64,000 bases of DNA from Larix kaempferi (lineage: Eukaryota > Streptophyta > Pinopsida > Pinales > Pinaceae), in NCBI GenBank assembly GCA_027924585.1, contig BSBM01000964.1, positions 4,761,001 to 4,825,000 on the forward strand. The letters are read 5' to 3'. A program made the translations under genes and the position numbers. The notes beneath the pieces are model-generated. The model was not told where the DNA came from, ran no database searches, and saw only the letters and a list, made by a program, of their open reading frames with translations. Each line of letters opens with the position of its first letter. Positions within the stretch are counted from its first letter, which is position 1. Shown piece after piece: positions 45,047 through 55,466 of the stretch.

Positions 45047-45851
45047 TGTTGATGTATTTGTAACTTTGGGAGATATTAACTTGTATATTGTATGTATTAC
45101 ATTTGTACTTTATTGTATCCCTGATGGAGATGTCTTATTCCTCTTATCGAAAGTGTTGTCATTTGTATTCAATTGTTGTACCTCCAATAGAGATGTTTGT
45201 TCCTCCGGGTTGGAGAAGTCATTATTGTACTTGAGTCATGTAAAATCATTGAGATCCATCCTCCCATGTATGACAGGGCATTAGACCCCATAGTAGTGTC
45301 GCAAGTTATATTGTAAGTGTCGTAACTTATATTTGATGGGTTATTAGATGACCTTGGTGGGGTCGGCCTAGTGTCAAGTGGTAGTGGGTTATTAGACTCT
45401 CCTAAGGGAGTTCGTCCCAGATTCAGTTGTGATGGGGTGTTGAAGTCCCCTAGTGGGGTTGGCCTACTTATCATTATGTTAAGTGGTTAAGTTGGGGCCG
45501 ACCTAGTTAGAGTTAAAAGTCAAGTGAAGTAAAGAATAAATAGAGAGTGTGACTCTCTCATTTATTCATTCACACACTCACTCACTTCGCATTAGTGAGA
45601 GAGAGGAGGAGTGCGCACAAGTGGAGGAGGAGTAGCTGCTAGGAGAATATCTCTTGTTGTGGGTTTTGATCTTTGTGATCTTTGTATTGATGCTCATTCT
45701 ATCTCTGAGGAAGTTGCGGGGTTTTTCACCTTCTTGGTTTTCCCCAATGAAATGTTTTGTGTCTCTTGTATCTTGTGTTTGATATGCTGTACATGTTGTT
45801 CTCTCAGTTAAGATCCTAGATCGGATTGAATTAAATGTTGAAAAACTAACA
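45047..45851 (+). repeat. 5' LTR of E1, 805 bp
   Basis: TGTTGATGTATTTGTAAC to AAAACTAACA. About 200 bp longer than B, C and F because of extra GGGTTATTAGA-type repeats in U3 (45330-45490). TATA-like GAATAAATAG at 45534. Conserved CTCTGAGGAAGTTGCGGGG at about 45703. Confidence 0.9.
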
Positions 45852-45863
45852 TGGTATCAGAGC
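45852..45863 (+). other. Primer binding site of E1
   Basis: TGGTATCAGAGC directly after the LTR. Confidence 0.9.
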
Positions 45864-46914
45864 TAGCCTAAAGGAAGGGATGGTATGGCATTTATGACAT
45901 TTGTTGCACTTGCGACAAATCGGAAGCTAGGGCTTGGTATAGTAAAAACTAGTCATCGTGGCACTTTCACTATAAATCCATTTTGGCAAAGGTTTAGGAT
46001 ATGAAACTTTTACTGGTCAAAGACGAAATGTCCATGTACCTTGTCTCTGAAGGAAAGCCTCATATTCGTTGTACTTTGTGAGATAGTATCAATACAAGTT
46101 AGGGTTTATGCCTCTTCCAGAATGTAGTCCTAAATAGGTGACCTAGGAAAAAAGGTCATATGTTAGGCTAGGAAGCTCCAAATGGAATTCCGTAAAAAGT
46201 TACAGTTAGGACATGGACTTTAGTTTCACAGGTCTGGGTTTCAGAGGCCAAAGTTGAAACATTGATACGTGGAACTCTGTACAAGTTTGATATATTGTTT
46301 CATCTCATAAATAGGTCACCTTGCGACACTTAGAATATCTCTCTCTCAGAGAATCCATTTGAGGTCAGATTTGTGGCGTTGGAAGGATGACAGGTAAATA
46401 TACCACAGGCTGAATTTTCAGACCCCAAGGATCCGAAATTTCAGAGATACATCAGAAACAATATGGCATATATTTCTGTCCAAACAGAATTCGATTTTGA
46501 GCACTTTCATTTTTGGCTCGTCACTGCTGCAGGGAAATTAGGGTTTCTGAAAAAGTTGGAATTTTTTGGAATTTGAGACCACGACTGGATGCTCCTCATC
46601 AAAATCGAAATTTAGAGTCCAAGGTCAAAGTTTTTGGTTGGGTAGAACCCCGAGATCTATCAAACCCTAGTTCAGGATTTTGACCAGAAAACTAGAAAAC
46701 TAGTATTTGACAGAAGCTGCGGATCCGAAACTTTCAAAGTCAATTTTGAGTGGTCAAATTTTGGATATTTAAAAATTGAAATATACCAGCTTCATCAGCT
46801 CAGCAAGGCAATTTTTTTTCATCCAATCAGAAGTTTGAAATTCAAATTTTGAATTTTTAGGGTTTCTCTGACAAACACTAGCCAGCTCTAGATCCAGATT
46901 CAACAAATCAAGTG
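45864..46914 (+). other. 5' leader of E1
   Basis: About 1 kb without a gene, homologous to the E2 and F leaders. Ends at CAAGTG, the splice-like junction. Confidence 0.7.
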
Positions 46915-47023
46915 GATTGGGTTAATCATAGAAGACAATGATTTGGACACCTACATAAGTTACAGTCCCAGAGGGAGATGAGGCTAAGGCCTTACAAAAG
47001 AAGACTACAAGCAATCTTGACAG
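46915..47023 (+). pseudogene. Copia gag remnant (E1)
   Basis: GATTGGGTTAATC (RIGLI block of Gag) through a PEGDEAKAL-like block and AAGAAG, ending CTTGACAG before GTATGAC. The gag ATG and first ~20 codons are absent because the leader joins directly at the GT-AG boundary seen in B. The rest of gag, the knuckle and protease are gone. Confidence 0.7.
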
Positions 47024-48024
47024 GTATGACTTGAAGAGATACAGGTATGTTTTGAAATATGTTCATGATTAAGTTTGTCTTCATATTATTGAGGTTAGTA
47101 CAATCCTGGTTAATTTTAGACTTGTCTTATAACCTTAGTAAAAGTATGAATGCATGTAAATGATAGAAGACATCAATTGATTTGGTTTATGACACTTATG
47201 ATTGTACTAATGCACTGTGGTGTTGTATGAGGATGATGTCTGCTAACATGAAAGGTACATCAAGAAAGACAAATCAAGTTCTAGATCAAGAACATATGGC
47301 CATGGTGACATGAAGACAAAGGCTCATCCATATCCATTGATTACATAGAAGTTGTACTTATGAGGTATGTATAATTTGGTTCTACAATGCTTAACTTATG
47401 ATATATACAGGTTACTAGCACAAGATTGAAGAGAACAAGGAGACATTGTTTGGGTATGTTAGACAAGCATGATAATCCAGGTATGTTTTCCTATATCGAG
47501 TTAGAATCCTACTTTGTGTTAGGATCTTAGATACGTATACTTTTGTATGATTGATAATGATTATTCATGAAGTTATAAGTTTGAGTAATCATGGGTTTAT
47601 GCATATTATGCTTCTTAGTTTGATTAATGATATGACAAACTAGAAGAGTCCTATGGTCAAATAAGAATATGCATGAGTAAAAGAAGTACTCCCTAAAACC
47701 TTGAATACTAATGCTTGTGATAAATTACCCGCATATGAAATAATCATGACCTTACATGTTTAAGATGATTTAGAATCATAATGTTTTGATAAGTATTGAG
47801 ATTATACTAATGCATGTATGATTATGTATGAGATATTGAGGATGACAGAATGATGACACTAGTGCACACTTAAGCATGCATAGTGGTCCAGGATGGATAG
47901 AAGTTCAAAGACATATAATCATGATGATATCATAAAGGAAGCAAAGATCAAGAGGGAGCACACTCCAGTTGTTCCTACAAGGAAACAAAGATTGAGAGGG
48001 AGTCCATCCAACGACCAAACACAG
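47024..48024 (+). other. Intron-like spacers and small blocks (E1)
   Basis: Successive AT-rich stretches begin GTATGT or GTATGA and end in AG: after CTTGACAG, after TTATGAG (47361) and after ATCCAG (47480). Between them lie short blocks homologous to the protease tail (GAACATATGGCCATGGTGAC) and to fragments near the integrase. The same layout is in C, E2 and F. Confidence 0.55.
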
Positions 48025-48446
48025 ATAAGTATTTGAATTGTCATTTATTATATATTTGATTACTTAAATGATGTTGTCTAGTCATGTACATGCTTATGTT
48101 CCTAGATTTAGGATGTATATTATGCATATTAGAAAAGTTGCATTAATGACCAAGATACTACTAATATCCAAGTAATGGGTAAGTGGACTACGGTACTGTA
48201 CAACATTCCATTACTACTTATCTAGAATGAAATCTCTTTGCTAACATGTTGGGAGTTGTGCACACTCTTAACAAATGTTTTGGTAGAGATGGAAGGCATC
48301 TAGAAAGTTACGGGATATGGATAAATGTTGTATTGAAGCATTGGCTAAGATAATTGCATGACTGTATGACATATATCTTTATGTGTAAGAATTTGTTCTG
48401 AAATCTACGAGAAGTTTCTAATCATGCAATTGAATTTGACTTGTAG
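48025..48446 (+). other. Intron-like spacer, 422 bp (E1)
   Basis: ATAAGTATTTG to TTTGACTTGTAG|GAAAGATC. Same length as in C and E2. Confidence 0.6.
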
Positions 48447-50065
48447 GAAAGATCATGTACAATCACCTACAAAAGGACTACAACATTTGTTCCAACAAAC
48501 GAAGTTCAAAGAAAACTACCTATTTAAGAGATTGAAGAATTCGAAGTTCCCATGATCCGGGATGCAGTAATGGAAGGATGTCATGATTGAGGAGTACTAG
48601 TCGATCATGAAGAATGATGTATGGGATGTGGTCCTGAGACAAGAAGGGAAGTCTTGTAACTTCCAAGAGGATCTACAAGATCAAGCACGCTGTAGATGGT
48701 AGCATAGAGAAATACAAGGCAAGGTTTGTGGCTCGTGGCTTCTCCCATAAAGAAGGGATAGATTATGAAGAGAATTTTGCACCTGTAGCCAGATGCACTT
48801 CCATCAGAACAGTACTTGCTATGGCTGCAATAATGAAGTGGAAGATACACCAGACGGATTTCAAGACATCTTTCTTGAATGGTGTAGTCGAAGAGGAAGT
48901 GTATGTGGAGCAGCCACTCGGTTTTGAGATACATGATAGGGAGTCATATGTGTGCAAGTTAAAGAAATCCTTGTATGGCTTAAAGTAAGCACCCAAGGCA
49001 TGGTACGGTAGGATAAACAACGTCCTATCCAGTTTGGGATTTACCAAGAGTAAAGCAGATTCCAACCGTTACTACAAGGTTGAGGAAGGCAATCCAATGA
49101 TAGTCCTATTGTATGTGGATGATCTGTTTGTGACAGGTGAGGATAGGTTGATTGCCGACACGAAGAGGAAGATTGCTGCCGAGTTCGAGATGAAGGACTT
49201 GCGTATTATGCATTACTTTCTAGGTATGGAGGTGTGGTAGAGTATAGATGGAATCTTCCTTGGACAAGGGAAGTATGCAGTAGAGATCCTGAAGCGGTTG
49301 GGGATGATGGAATGTAAGGCCATGGCCACACCTATGGCATCGAACCTGAAGATATTGAGTGATACTTCATCAGATTTGGTTGATGCCATGATGTATCATT
49401 AGATGATTGGGTCCTTGATGTACCTGATGAACACGAGACCAGATATTTGTTTTGCGGTGAACACCTTGATCTAGTTCCTGACGGATCCTATACATGTTCA
49501 CCTGATTGCTGTAAGGCATATTCTGAGGTACTTGAAGGGTACGATTGATTATGAGCTCAAGTATGATGTGAATCAAAAGGTTAACCTGGAGGGTTATGTT
49601 GATTCATATTTGGAATGCAATGCTGTAGATAAGAAGATCACTTCAGGGTGCTGCTTCAGTATGGGATTGGGTGTGATCTCTTGGTTTAGCAGGAAGCAGT
49701 CCTGCGTAGCAACTGAAGCAGAGTATGTCGCAGCTTGTTCTACTAGTTGTGACAAAGTATGGCTAAGGAAGCTACTGTCTGATTTATTTGATCTCCAGTT
49801 GGATTCTACTTGTATCTATTGTGACAACCAGAGTTGTGTGAAGTCATCAGAGAACCTGGTGCTCCATGACAAGTCGAAGCATATCGAGATCAAATATCAC
49901 TATATCAAGGATATGGTGCAGAGAGGAGCAGTGAAGCTTTTGTATGTTGCGACGAATGAGCAGATTGTAGATGTGTTGACCAAACCGCTAGACAGAGTGA
50001 AGTTTGAGTACTTCAGAAAGAGGCTTGGTGTACTTCAGATCGAGGTTCCTTCCAAGGGGAAGTGA
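48447..50065 (+). pseudogene. Copia RT-RNase H (E1), one frame with several stops
   Basis: After a short non-conserved stretch, RT reads FVARGFS-type block, NFAPVARCTSIRTVLA, MKWKIHQTDFKTSFLNGVV, VYVEQPLGFE. A TAA lies at 48986, then SSLGFTKSKADSN and VLLYVDDLFVTG (YVDD). A TAG at 49238 and others follow. RNase H has GYVDSYLECNA, where the catalytic DSDWAG is mutated (Asp-Ser-Tyr), and a small deletion removes ALSTT before EAEY. The tail is [12 protein letters not shown] and VLTKPLDRVKF, ending PSKGK at 50065. Frame is conserved but enzyme is dead. Confidence 0.87.
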
Positions 50066-50097
50066 TGAGTTCGGAAGACACAGATGCACATGGGATT

Positions 50098-50320
50098 TTC
50101 TGACATGGTTGTAGATGTGTTCTCCCATGGTAGTGATGTAATTGTTGAGCCATTCTCACATGGTGGTAGATGTGTTCTCCCATGGTGTAGATTTAAGGGC
50201 TGAAGCCATTTTTCACATGGTGGTAGATGTGTTCTCCCATGGTGAAAAAGTAAGGGCTAGAGCCTTCCCCGAATGGTGGTAGATGTGTTCTCCCATGTCG
50301 GTGGTGTAAGTTTTGTATGA
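50098..50320 (+). repeat. ATGGTGGTAGATGTGTTCTC array (E1)
   Basis: Four copies, spaced about 57-60 bp, of TGGTNGTAGATGTGTTCTCC followed by CATGGTG or CATGTCG. CATGG...CCATG pairs flank each unit. Also in F (57110-57310) and E2 (62925-63125); only traces in B. Confidence 0.85.
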
Positions 50321-50339
50321 TGTGCATTTGGGCTGTGCT

Positions 50340-50735
50340 CTGTGGATGATGAGATGATCTAAAGAGGACGATCATGTGTGATGAGCATCAGGATGATGCT
50401 CCAGATGATATGCATCAGGACGATGCTATGATGATGATCAGGATGATCATGTGATGATATGTATCAGAATGATGCTATGATGATGATCAGGATGATCATG
50501 TCTGGTGAGCATTAGGTCAATGCTCTAGATGTTGTACATCAGGATGATGTATTGTGTGATGATGATCAGGACGATCATATGTGATGAGCATCAGGTCGAT
50601 GCTCCATATGTTGTACATCAGGAGGATGTATTGTATGGTGATGATCAGTACAATCATGAGAATAAGGAGGGTGCTCCATGCAAGGATGATCAAGTGGATC
50701 ATGAGTATCAGGTTGATACTCTGTGGCCATGGATA
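50340..50735 (+). repeat. Hairpin array (E1)
   Basis: GAGCATC-AGGAT-GATGCTC, TACATC-AGGAT-GATGTA, GATC-AGGAC-GATC, GAGCATC-AGGTC-GATGCTC and GAGTATC-AGGTT-GATACTC, among others. See the hairpin finding. Confidence 0.87.
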
Positions 50736-50779
50736 GATTGTGTAGGTAGCATAGAAAAGATCCTGGGAGATCCGATAAG

Positions 50780-51406
50780 TTCTCTATACTGTTTCATCCC
50801 ATAAATAAGTCACGTTGTGACACTTGGCATATCTCTCTCTCAGAGAATCCATTTGAGGTCAGATCTGTAGCATTGGAAAGATGATAGGTAAATATAGCAC
50901 AAGCCAAATTTTCAGACAGTAAGGATTCGAAATTTCAGAGATACATCAGAAACAATATGGCATATATTTCTGTCCAAATAGATTTGGATTTTGAGCACTT
51001 TCATTTTTGGCTCGTCACTGCTGCGAGAAATTAGGGTTTCTGAAAAAGTTAGAATTTTTGGAATTTGAGACGACGGCTAGATGCTCCTCATCAAAATCAT
51101 AATTTAGAGTCCAAGATCGAAGTTTTTGGTTGGGTAGAACCTCGGTCTCTATCAAACCCTAGTTCGGGATTTTGACTAAAAAACTAAAAAACCAGAATTT
51201 GACAGAAGCTGCAGATCCGAAACTTTCAAAGTCAATTTTGAGGGGTCAAATTTTGGAGATTTAAAAATTGAAGTATACCAGCTTCATCAGCTCAGCAAGT
51301 CACATTTTTTTCATCCAATCATAAGTTTTAAATTCAAAGTTTGAATTTTTAGGGTTTCTCTGACAAACCCTAGCCAGCTCCAGATCTAGATTCAACAAAT
51401 CAAGTG
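50780..51406 (+). other. 5' leader of E2, truncated
   Basis: Matches E1 from about 46295 on. Ends CAAATCAAGTG at the splice-like junction. Confidence 0.75.
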
Positions 51407-51515
51407 GATTGGGTTAATCATAGAAGAGAATGATTTGGACACCTACAGAAGTTCCAGTCCCAGAGGGAGATGAGGCTAAGGCCTTACAAAAGAAGACTAC
51501 AAGCAATCTCGACAG
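51407..51515 (+). pseudogene. Copia gag remnant (E2)
   Basis: GATTGGGTTAATC to CTCGACAG, then GTATGAC, as in E1. Confidence 0.65.
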
Positions 51516-52137
51516 GTATGACTTGAAGAGATACATGTATGTTTTGAAATTTGTTCATGATTAAGTTTTCCTTCATATTATTGAGGTTAGTACAATCCTG
51601 GTTAATTTCAGACTTGTCTTATAACCTTAGTAAAAGTATGAATGTATGTAAATGATAGAAGACATTCATTGATTATGTTTATGATACCTCTGATTGTACT
51701 AATGCACTGTGGTGTTGTATGAGGATGATGTTGTCTGCTAACATGAAAGGTACATCAAGAAAGACAAATCAAGTTCTAGATCAAGAACATATGACCATGG
51801 TGAAATGAAGACAAAGACTTATCCATATCCATTGATTACATAGAAGCTCTACTTACGAGGTATGTATAATTTGGTTCTACAATGCTTAACTTATGAGATA
51901 TATAGGTTACTAACACAAGATTGAAGAGAACAAGGAGACATTGTTTGGGTATGTTAGACAAGCATGATAATCCAGGTATGCTTTCCTATATTGAGTTAGA
52001 ATCCTACTTTGTGTTAGGATATTAGATAAGTATACTTTTGTATGATTGATAATGATTATTCATTAAGTTATAAGTTTGAGTAATCATGGGTTTATGCATA
52101 TTATGCTTCTTAGTTTGATTAATGATATGACAAACTA
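51516..52137 (+). other. Intron-like spacers (E2, first part)
   Basis: Homologous to E1 47024-47642 with GTATGT-type starts at 51859 and 51975. Stops at the F insertion after the target AACTA (52133-52137). Confidence 0.6.
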
Positions 52138-52751
52138 TGTTGATGTATATGTAACTTCGGAATGTATTTCACCTATGTATTTCATCTATGTATATTGTAC
52201 TCCTATAGAGATGTTATTATTCCTCTATATGGAAGTGTCATCATTTGTATTGACAAGTGTCGCAAGTGTTGTAACTTGACGATGGGTTGTTAGACCACCT
52301 TGAAGGGGTCGGCCTTGTATGAGTCATGTGGGTAAATGGGTTATTAGACCACCAAGTGTGGGGTTGGCTCAGATTAATGTAACCATGGGTTATTAGGCTA
52401 AGTTAGACAAGTCGAACCCATTGGTTTATTGGGTAGGATAGGACAAGTATAAATAGAGATCGGGAGATCTCTAATTGACCATCTCATCACTCACTCTTCC
52501 ATCACTCGGAAAGTGGCACACATTTGAGGAGGAGGATCAGCTACTAGGAGAATACTATCTCTTGTACTTGGTTGTATCATTGCTCTTTCTATCTCTAAGG
52601 AAGTTGCGGGGTTTTTCACCTTCTTGGTTTTCCCCGATGAAACTCCGTGTCTCTTGTGTGCTCGCATTATTCTGTCCATGATTGATATGCTGTACATGTT
52701 ATTCTCTCAGTTAAGATCTTAGATCAGATTGAAAATTCTGAAAAACTAACA
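52138..52751 (+). repeat. 5' LTR of F, 614 bp
   Basis: TGTTGATGTATATGTAAC to AAAACTAACA. TATA box at 52448, then the near-palindrome AGAGATCGGGAGATCTCT. Confidence 0.92.
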
Positions 52752-52763
52752 TGGTATCAGAGC
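52752..52763 (+). other. Primer binding site of F
   Basis: TGGTATCAGAGC directly after the LTR. Confidence 0.9.
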
Positions 52764-53920
52764 TAGCCTAAAAGAAGGCATGGTATGGCATGTATGACAC
52801 TTGTTGCACTTGCGAAGCTAGGGCTTGATATAGAAAAAACTAGTCATCATAGAAGTTTCACTATAAATACATTTTGGAGAGGTTTCAGGATTTGCAACTC
52901 TTACAGGGATAAGATAAGATCCCCATGTACCTTGTGTCCAAATCACAACTTCTAATTTGTTTTACTTTGTGTTTTATGATCTGTACAATCTAGGGTTTCT
53001 GCCTCTTCCATATCTGAGTCATAAATAGGTGACCTAGGAAAAAAGGTCATAACTTGGGCTAGGAACCTCCAAATGAAATTTCATAAAAAGTGACAGGTAC
53101 GGAACGGACTGTATGTTCACAGGCCAAAGGTTCCGAGGCCGAACGTGAACCAGTGACATGTGGCACTCCGTACAAGTTCACTCTCCTATTTTGTCCCATA
53201 AACAGGTCACATTGTGACACTTGGAATAAATCTCTCTCAGAGAATCCAATTGAGGTAAGACCTATTGGTTTGGAAAGATGACAGGTCGGGATACCATAGG
53301 TAGAATTTTCAGACCCTTTGGATTCATAATTTTGGAGTTACGCCAGAAAAAATCAGGTGCATATTTCTATCAAAACAGAATTGGATTTTGGGCACCTTCA
53401 TTCATGGCTCCGAGAATTAGGGTTTCAGAGAAAGTTGGTATTTTTGTAACTAGAGACCATGGATGAATGCTACTCATCAAAATAGAAATTTAGAGACCAA
53501 TATCAAATTTTTTGATTGGGTAGAAGGCCGGGCTTGATCAAAGCCTAGTTTGGGACTTTGATCGGAAAAGTGGAAAATTAGGGCTTCTACAAAAGTTGGA
53601 ATTTTTTAAGTCTGTGACCACGGCTGGAAGCTGTTTAGAAAAATTGATGTTTAGAGCTTTGGATTGAACCTTTTGGTTGGGAAGAAGGGTGGGATTTATC
53701 AAACCCTACTTCGGGATCCTGTCTAAAAGATCCAGAAGTTTTAAAGGCAATTTTGAGGGGTGAAACTTTGTAGTTTTCAAATTATGAGTATACCAGGTTG
53801 TTAGCTCATCAAGGCACATCTTTCTGTCCTTTCAGAAGTTTGAAATTCAATGTTTGAATTTTTAGGGTTTCCCTGACAAACCCTAATGCAACTCCAGATC
53901 CAGTTTCTGCAAATCAAGTG
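52764..53920 (+). other. 5' leader of F
   Basis: No gene. Two diverged copies of a leader block (AGGGTTTC..AAAGTTGG..ATTTTT) near 53417 and 53580. Ends CAAATCAAGTG at the splice-like junction. Confidence 0.65.
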
Positions 53921-54037
53921 GATTGGGTTAATCCTATAAGAAAATGGATTGGTCACCTACATAAGTGAAGAAGTTCCAGTTTCAAAGGGAGATAAGGCTA
54001 AGACCTTACATAGGAAGATTACAAGCAATCTTGACAG
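53921..54037 (+). pseudogene. Copia gag remnant (F)
   Basis: GATTGGGTTAATCC (Gag RIGLI block) to CTTGACAG, followed by GTATGAC. Gag ATG, knuckle and protease missing. Confidence 0.65.
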
Positions 54038-54900
54038 GTATGACTTATTTAGGTATGTTTCGAGATCTGTTCATAATTAAGCTTATGGTATGTTTGTCTT
54101 CATTAAGGTTAGTATTATCTTGATTAACTTTAGACTTGTTGTATCACTTTAATAAAATTATGAATGCAGATATTCATTGATTAGGGTTTTGACACTTACG
54201 ATTGTACTAATGCATTGTGGTGTTGTATAAGGTTGATGTTGTCAGCTAACATGAAAGGTACATCAAGAAAGACAAATCATGTTCTAGTTCAAGAACATAT
54301 GACCATGGTGACATGAAGACAAAGATTCATCCATTGTCATGGATCACATAGAAGATCTACTTACGAGGTATGTATAACTTGGTTCTATAATGATTAACCT
54401 ATGAGATATGTAGGTTACTAGCAAAAGTCATTGAAGAGAACAAGAAGACATTGCTAGACATAACTAGCAAATATGATAACCAAGTATGTTTTTCCTATAT
54501 CAAGTTAGAATCCTACCTTGTGTTAGGATCTTATACTGTTGTATTGTTGATAATGATTATTCATGAAGTTAGAAATGTAAGTAATCAAGGGTTTATGCAT
54601 ATTATGTCTCTTACCTTGATTGATGATATGACTAACCAGAAAAGTCCTTTGGTCAAATATGAAGATGCATGAGTAAGAGACGTCTTCAGTAAAAACATTG
54701 AATGCTAATGCTTATTATTTGTGTTTGAAATGATCATGACTATACATGCTTAAGATTATTTTGTTTTGATAGTCTTGAGATTATACAAATGAATGTATGA
54801 TTATGTATGAGATCTCAATGGTAACACAATGATGATACTAGTAAGCATGCATAGTGATCGATGATGGATATAAGTTCAAGGACAGGTAATCCAGGAAGCA
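54038..54900 (+). other. Intron-like spacers and small blocks (F)
   Basis: GTATGT starts at 54053, 54369 and 54484, each directly after a short block homologous to other copies. The block TTACTAGCAAAAGTCATTG to CAAATATGATAACCAA is shared with C. Confidence 0.55.
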
Positions 54901-55046
54901 AATATCAAGAGGGAACACACTCCAGTAGGTTCTGCAAGGATGAATACATTCAGAGGGATTCGACCACTTCTCACAATCCACATCAGAATGGAGTTGTAGA
55001 AAGGAAGCAAAGACTGATAGGGAGTCAACCCAACAAACAAACAAAG
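54901..55046 (+). pseudogene. Integrase core end, remnant (F)
   Basis: FCKDEYIQRDSTTSHNPHQN then GVVERKQRLIG corresponds to the end of the copia integrase catalytic core, including the Glu of DDE (…NGVxERKN in intact elements). The two upstream Asp-bearing blocks are absent. It ends exactly where the intron-like spacer begins. Confidence 0.75.
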
Positions 55047-55466
55047 ATAAGTATTTGAATTATCATTTCTTGCATATTTGTTTAAATAATACTGTTCAAT
55101 GATGTATATACTGATGTTCCTAGAATTAGGTTGTGTATTTTGGCATATTAGAATAATTGCATTAATCAACATCATACTACTAATATGCATGTAATGGGTA
55201 AGTGGCCTATGGCACTGTACAACATTCCATTGCTACTTATCTAGAATGAAACCTCTTTGCTGACATGTTGAGAGTAGTGAAAAACTCTTAACAATGTTCT
55301 GGTAGAGATTGGAAGGCATCTAGAAAGTTAGAAGATATGGATGAATGTTGTATTGAAGCATTGGCTAAAATAATTGCATGACTGTATGACATATTTCTTT
55401 ATGTGTAAGAATTTGTTCTGAAAACTATGAGAAGTTTCTAATCATGCAATTTAACTTGTTTTGTAG
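55047..55466 (+). other. Intron-like spacer, 420 bp (F)
   Basis: ATAAGTATTTG to AACTTGTTTTGTAG|GAAAGATC. The acceptor is pyrimidine-rich. Confidence 0.6.

Larger units (their letters stand above)
45047..50779 (+). mobile_element. Element E1: Ty1/copia of the B/C family, joined to E2
   Basis: 5' LTR 45047-45851, primer site, leader, gag remnant, intron-like spacers, RT-RNase H frame and 3' arrays. Instead of reaching a 3' LTR, the array breaks at about 50779 and continues with the leader of a second copy (E2). Left flank CTCTA (45042-45046) is the candidate target. Confidence 0.88.

Noticed and set aside
50529-50804. 91-codon open frame as a gene
   Set aside because: It runs through the hairpin array, has no proper start context, and its composition is explained by the repeats; kept only as a low-interest finding.
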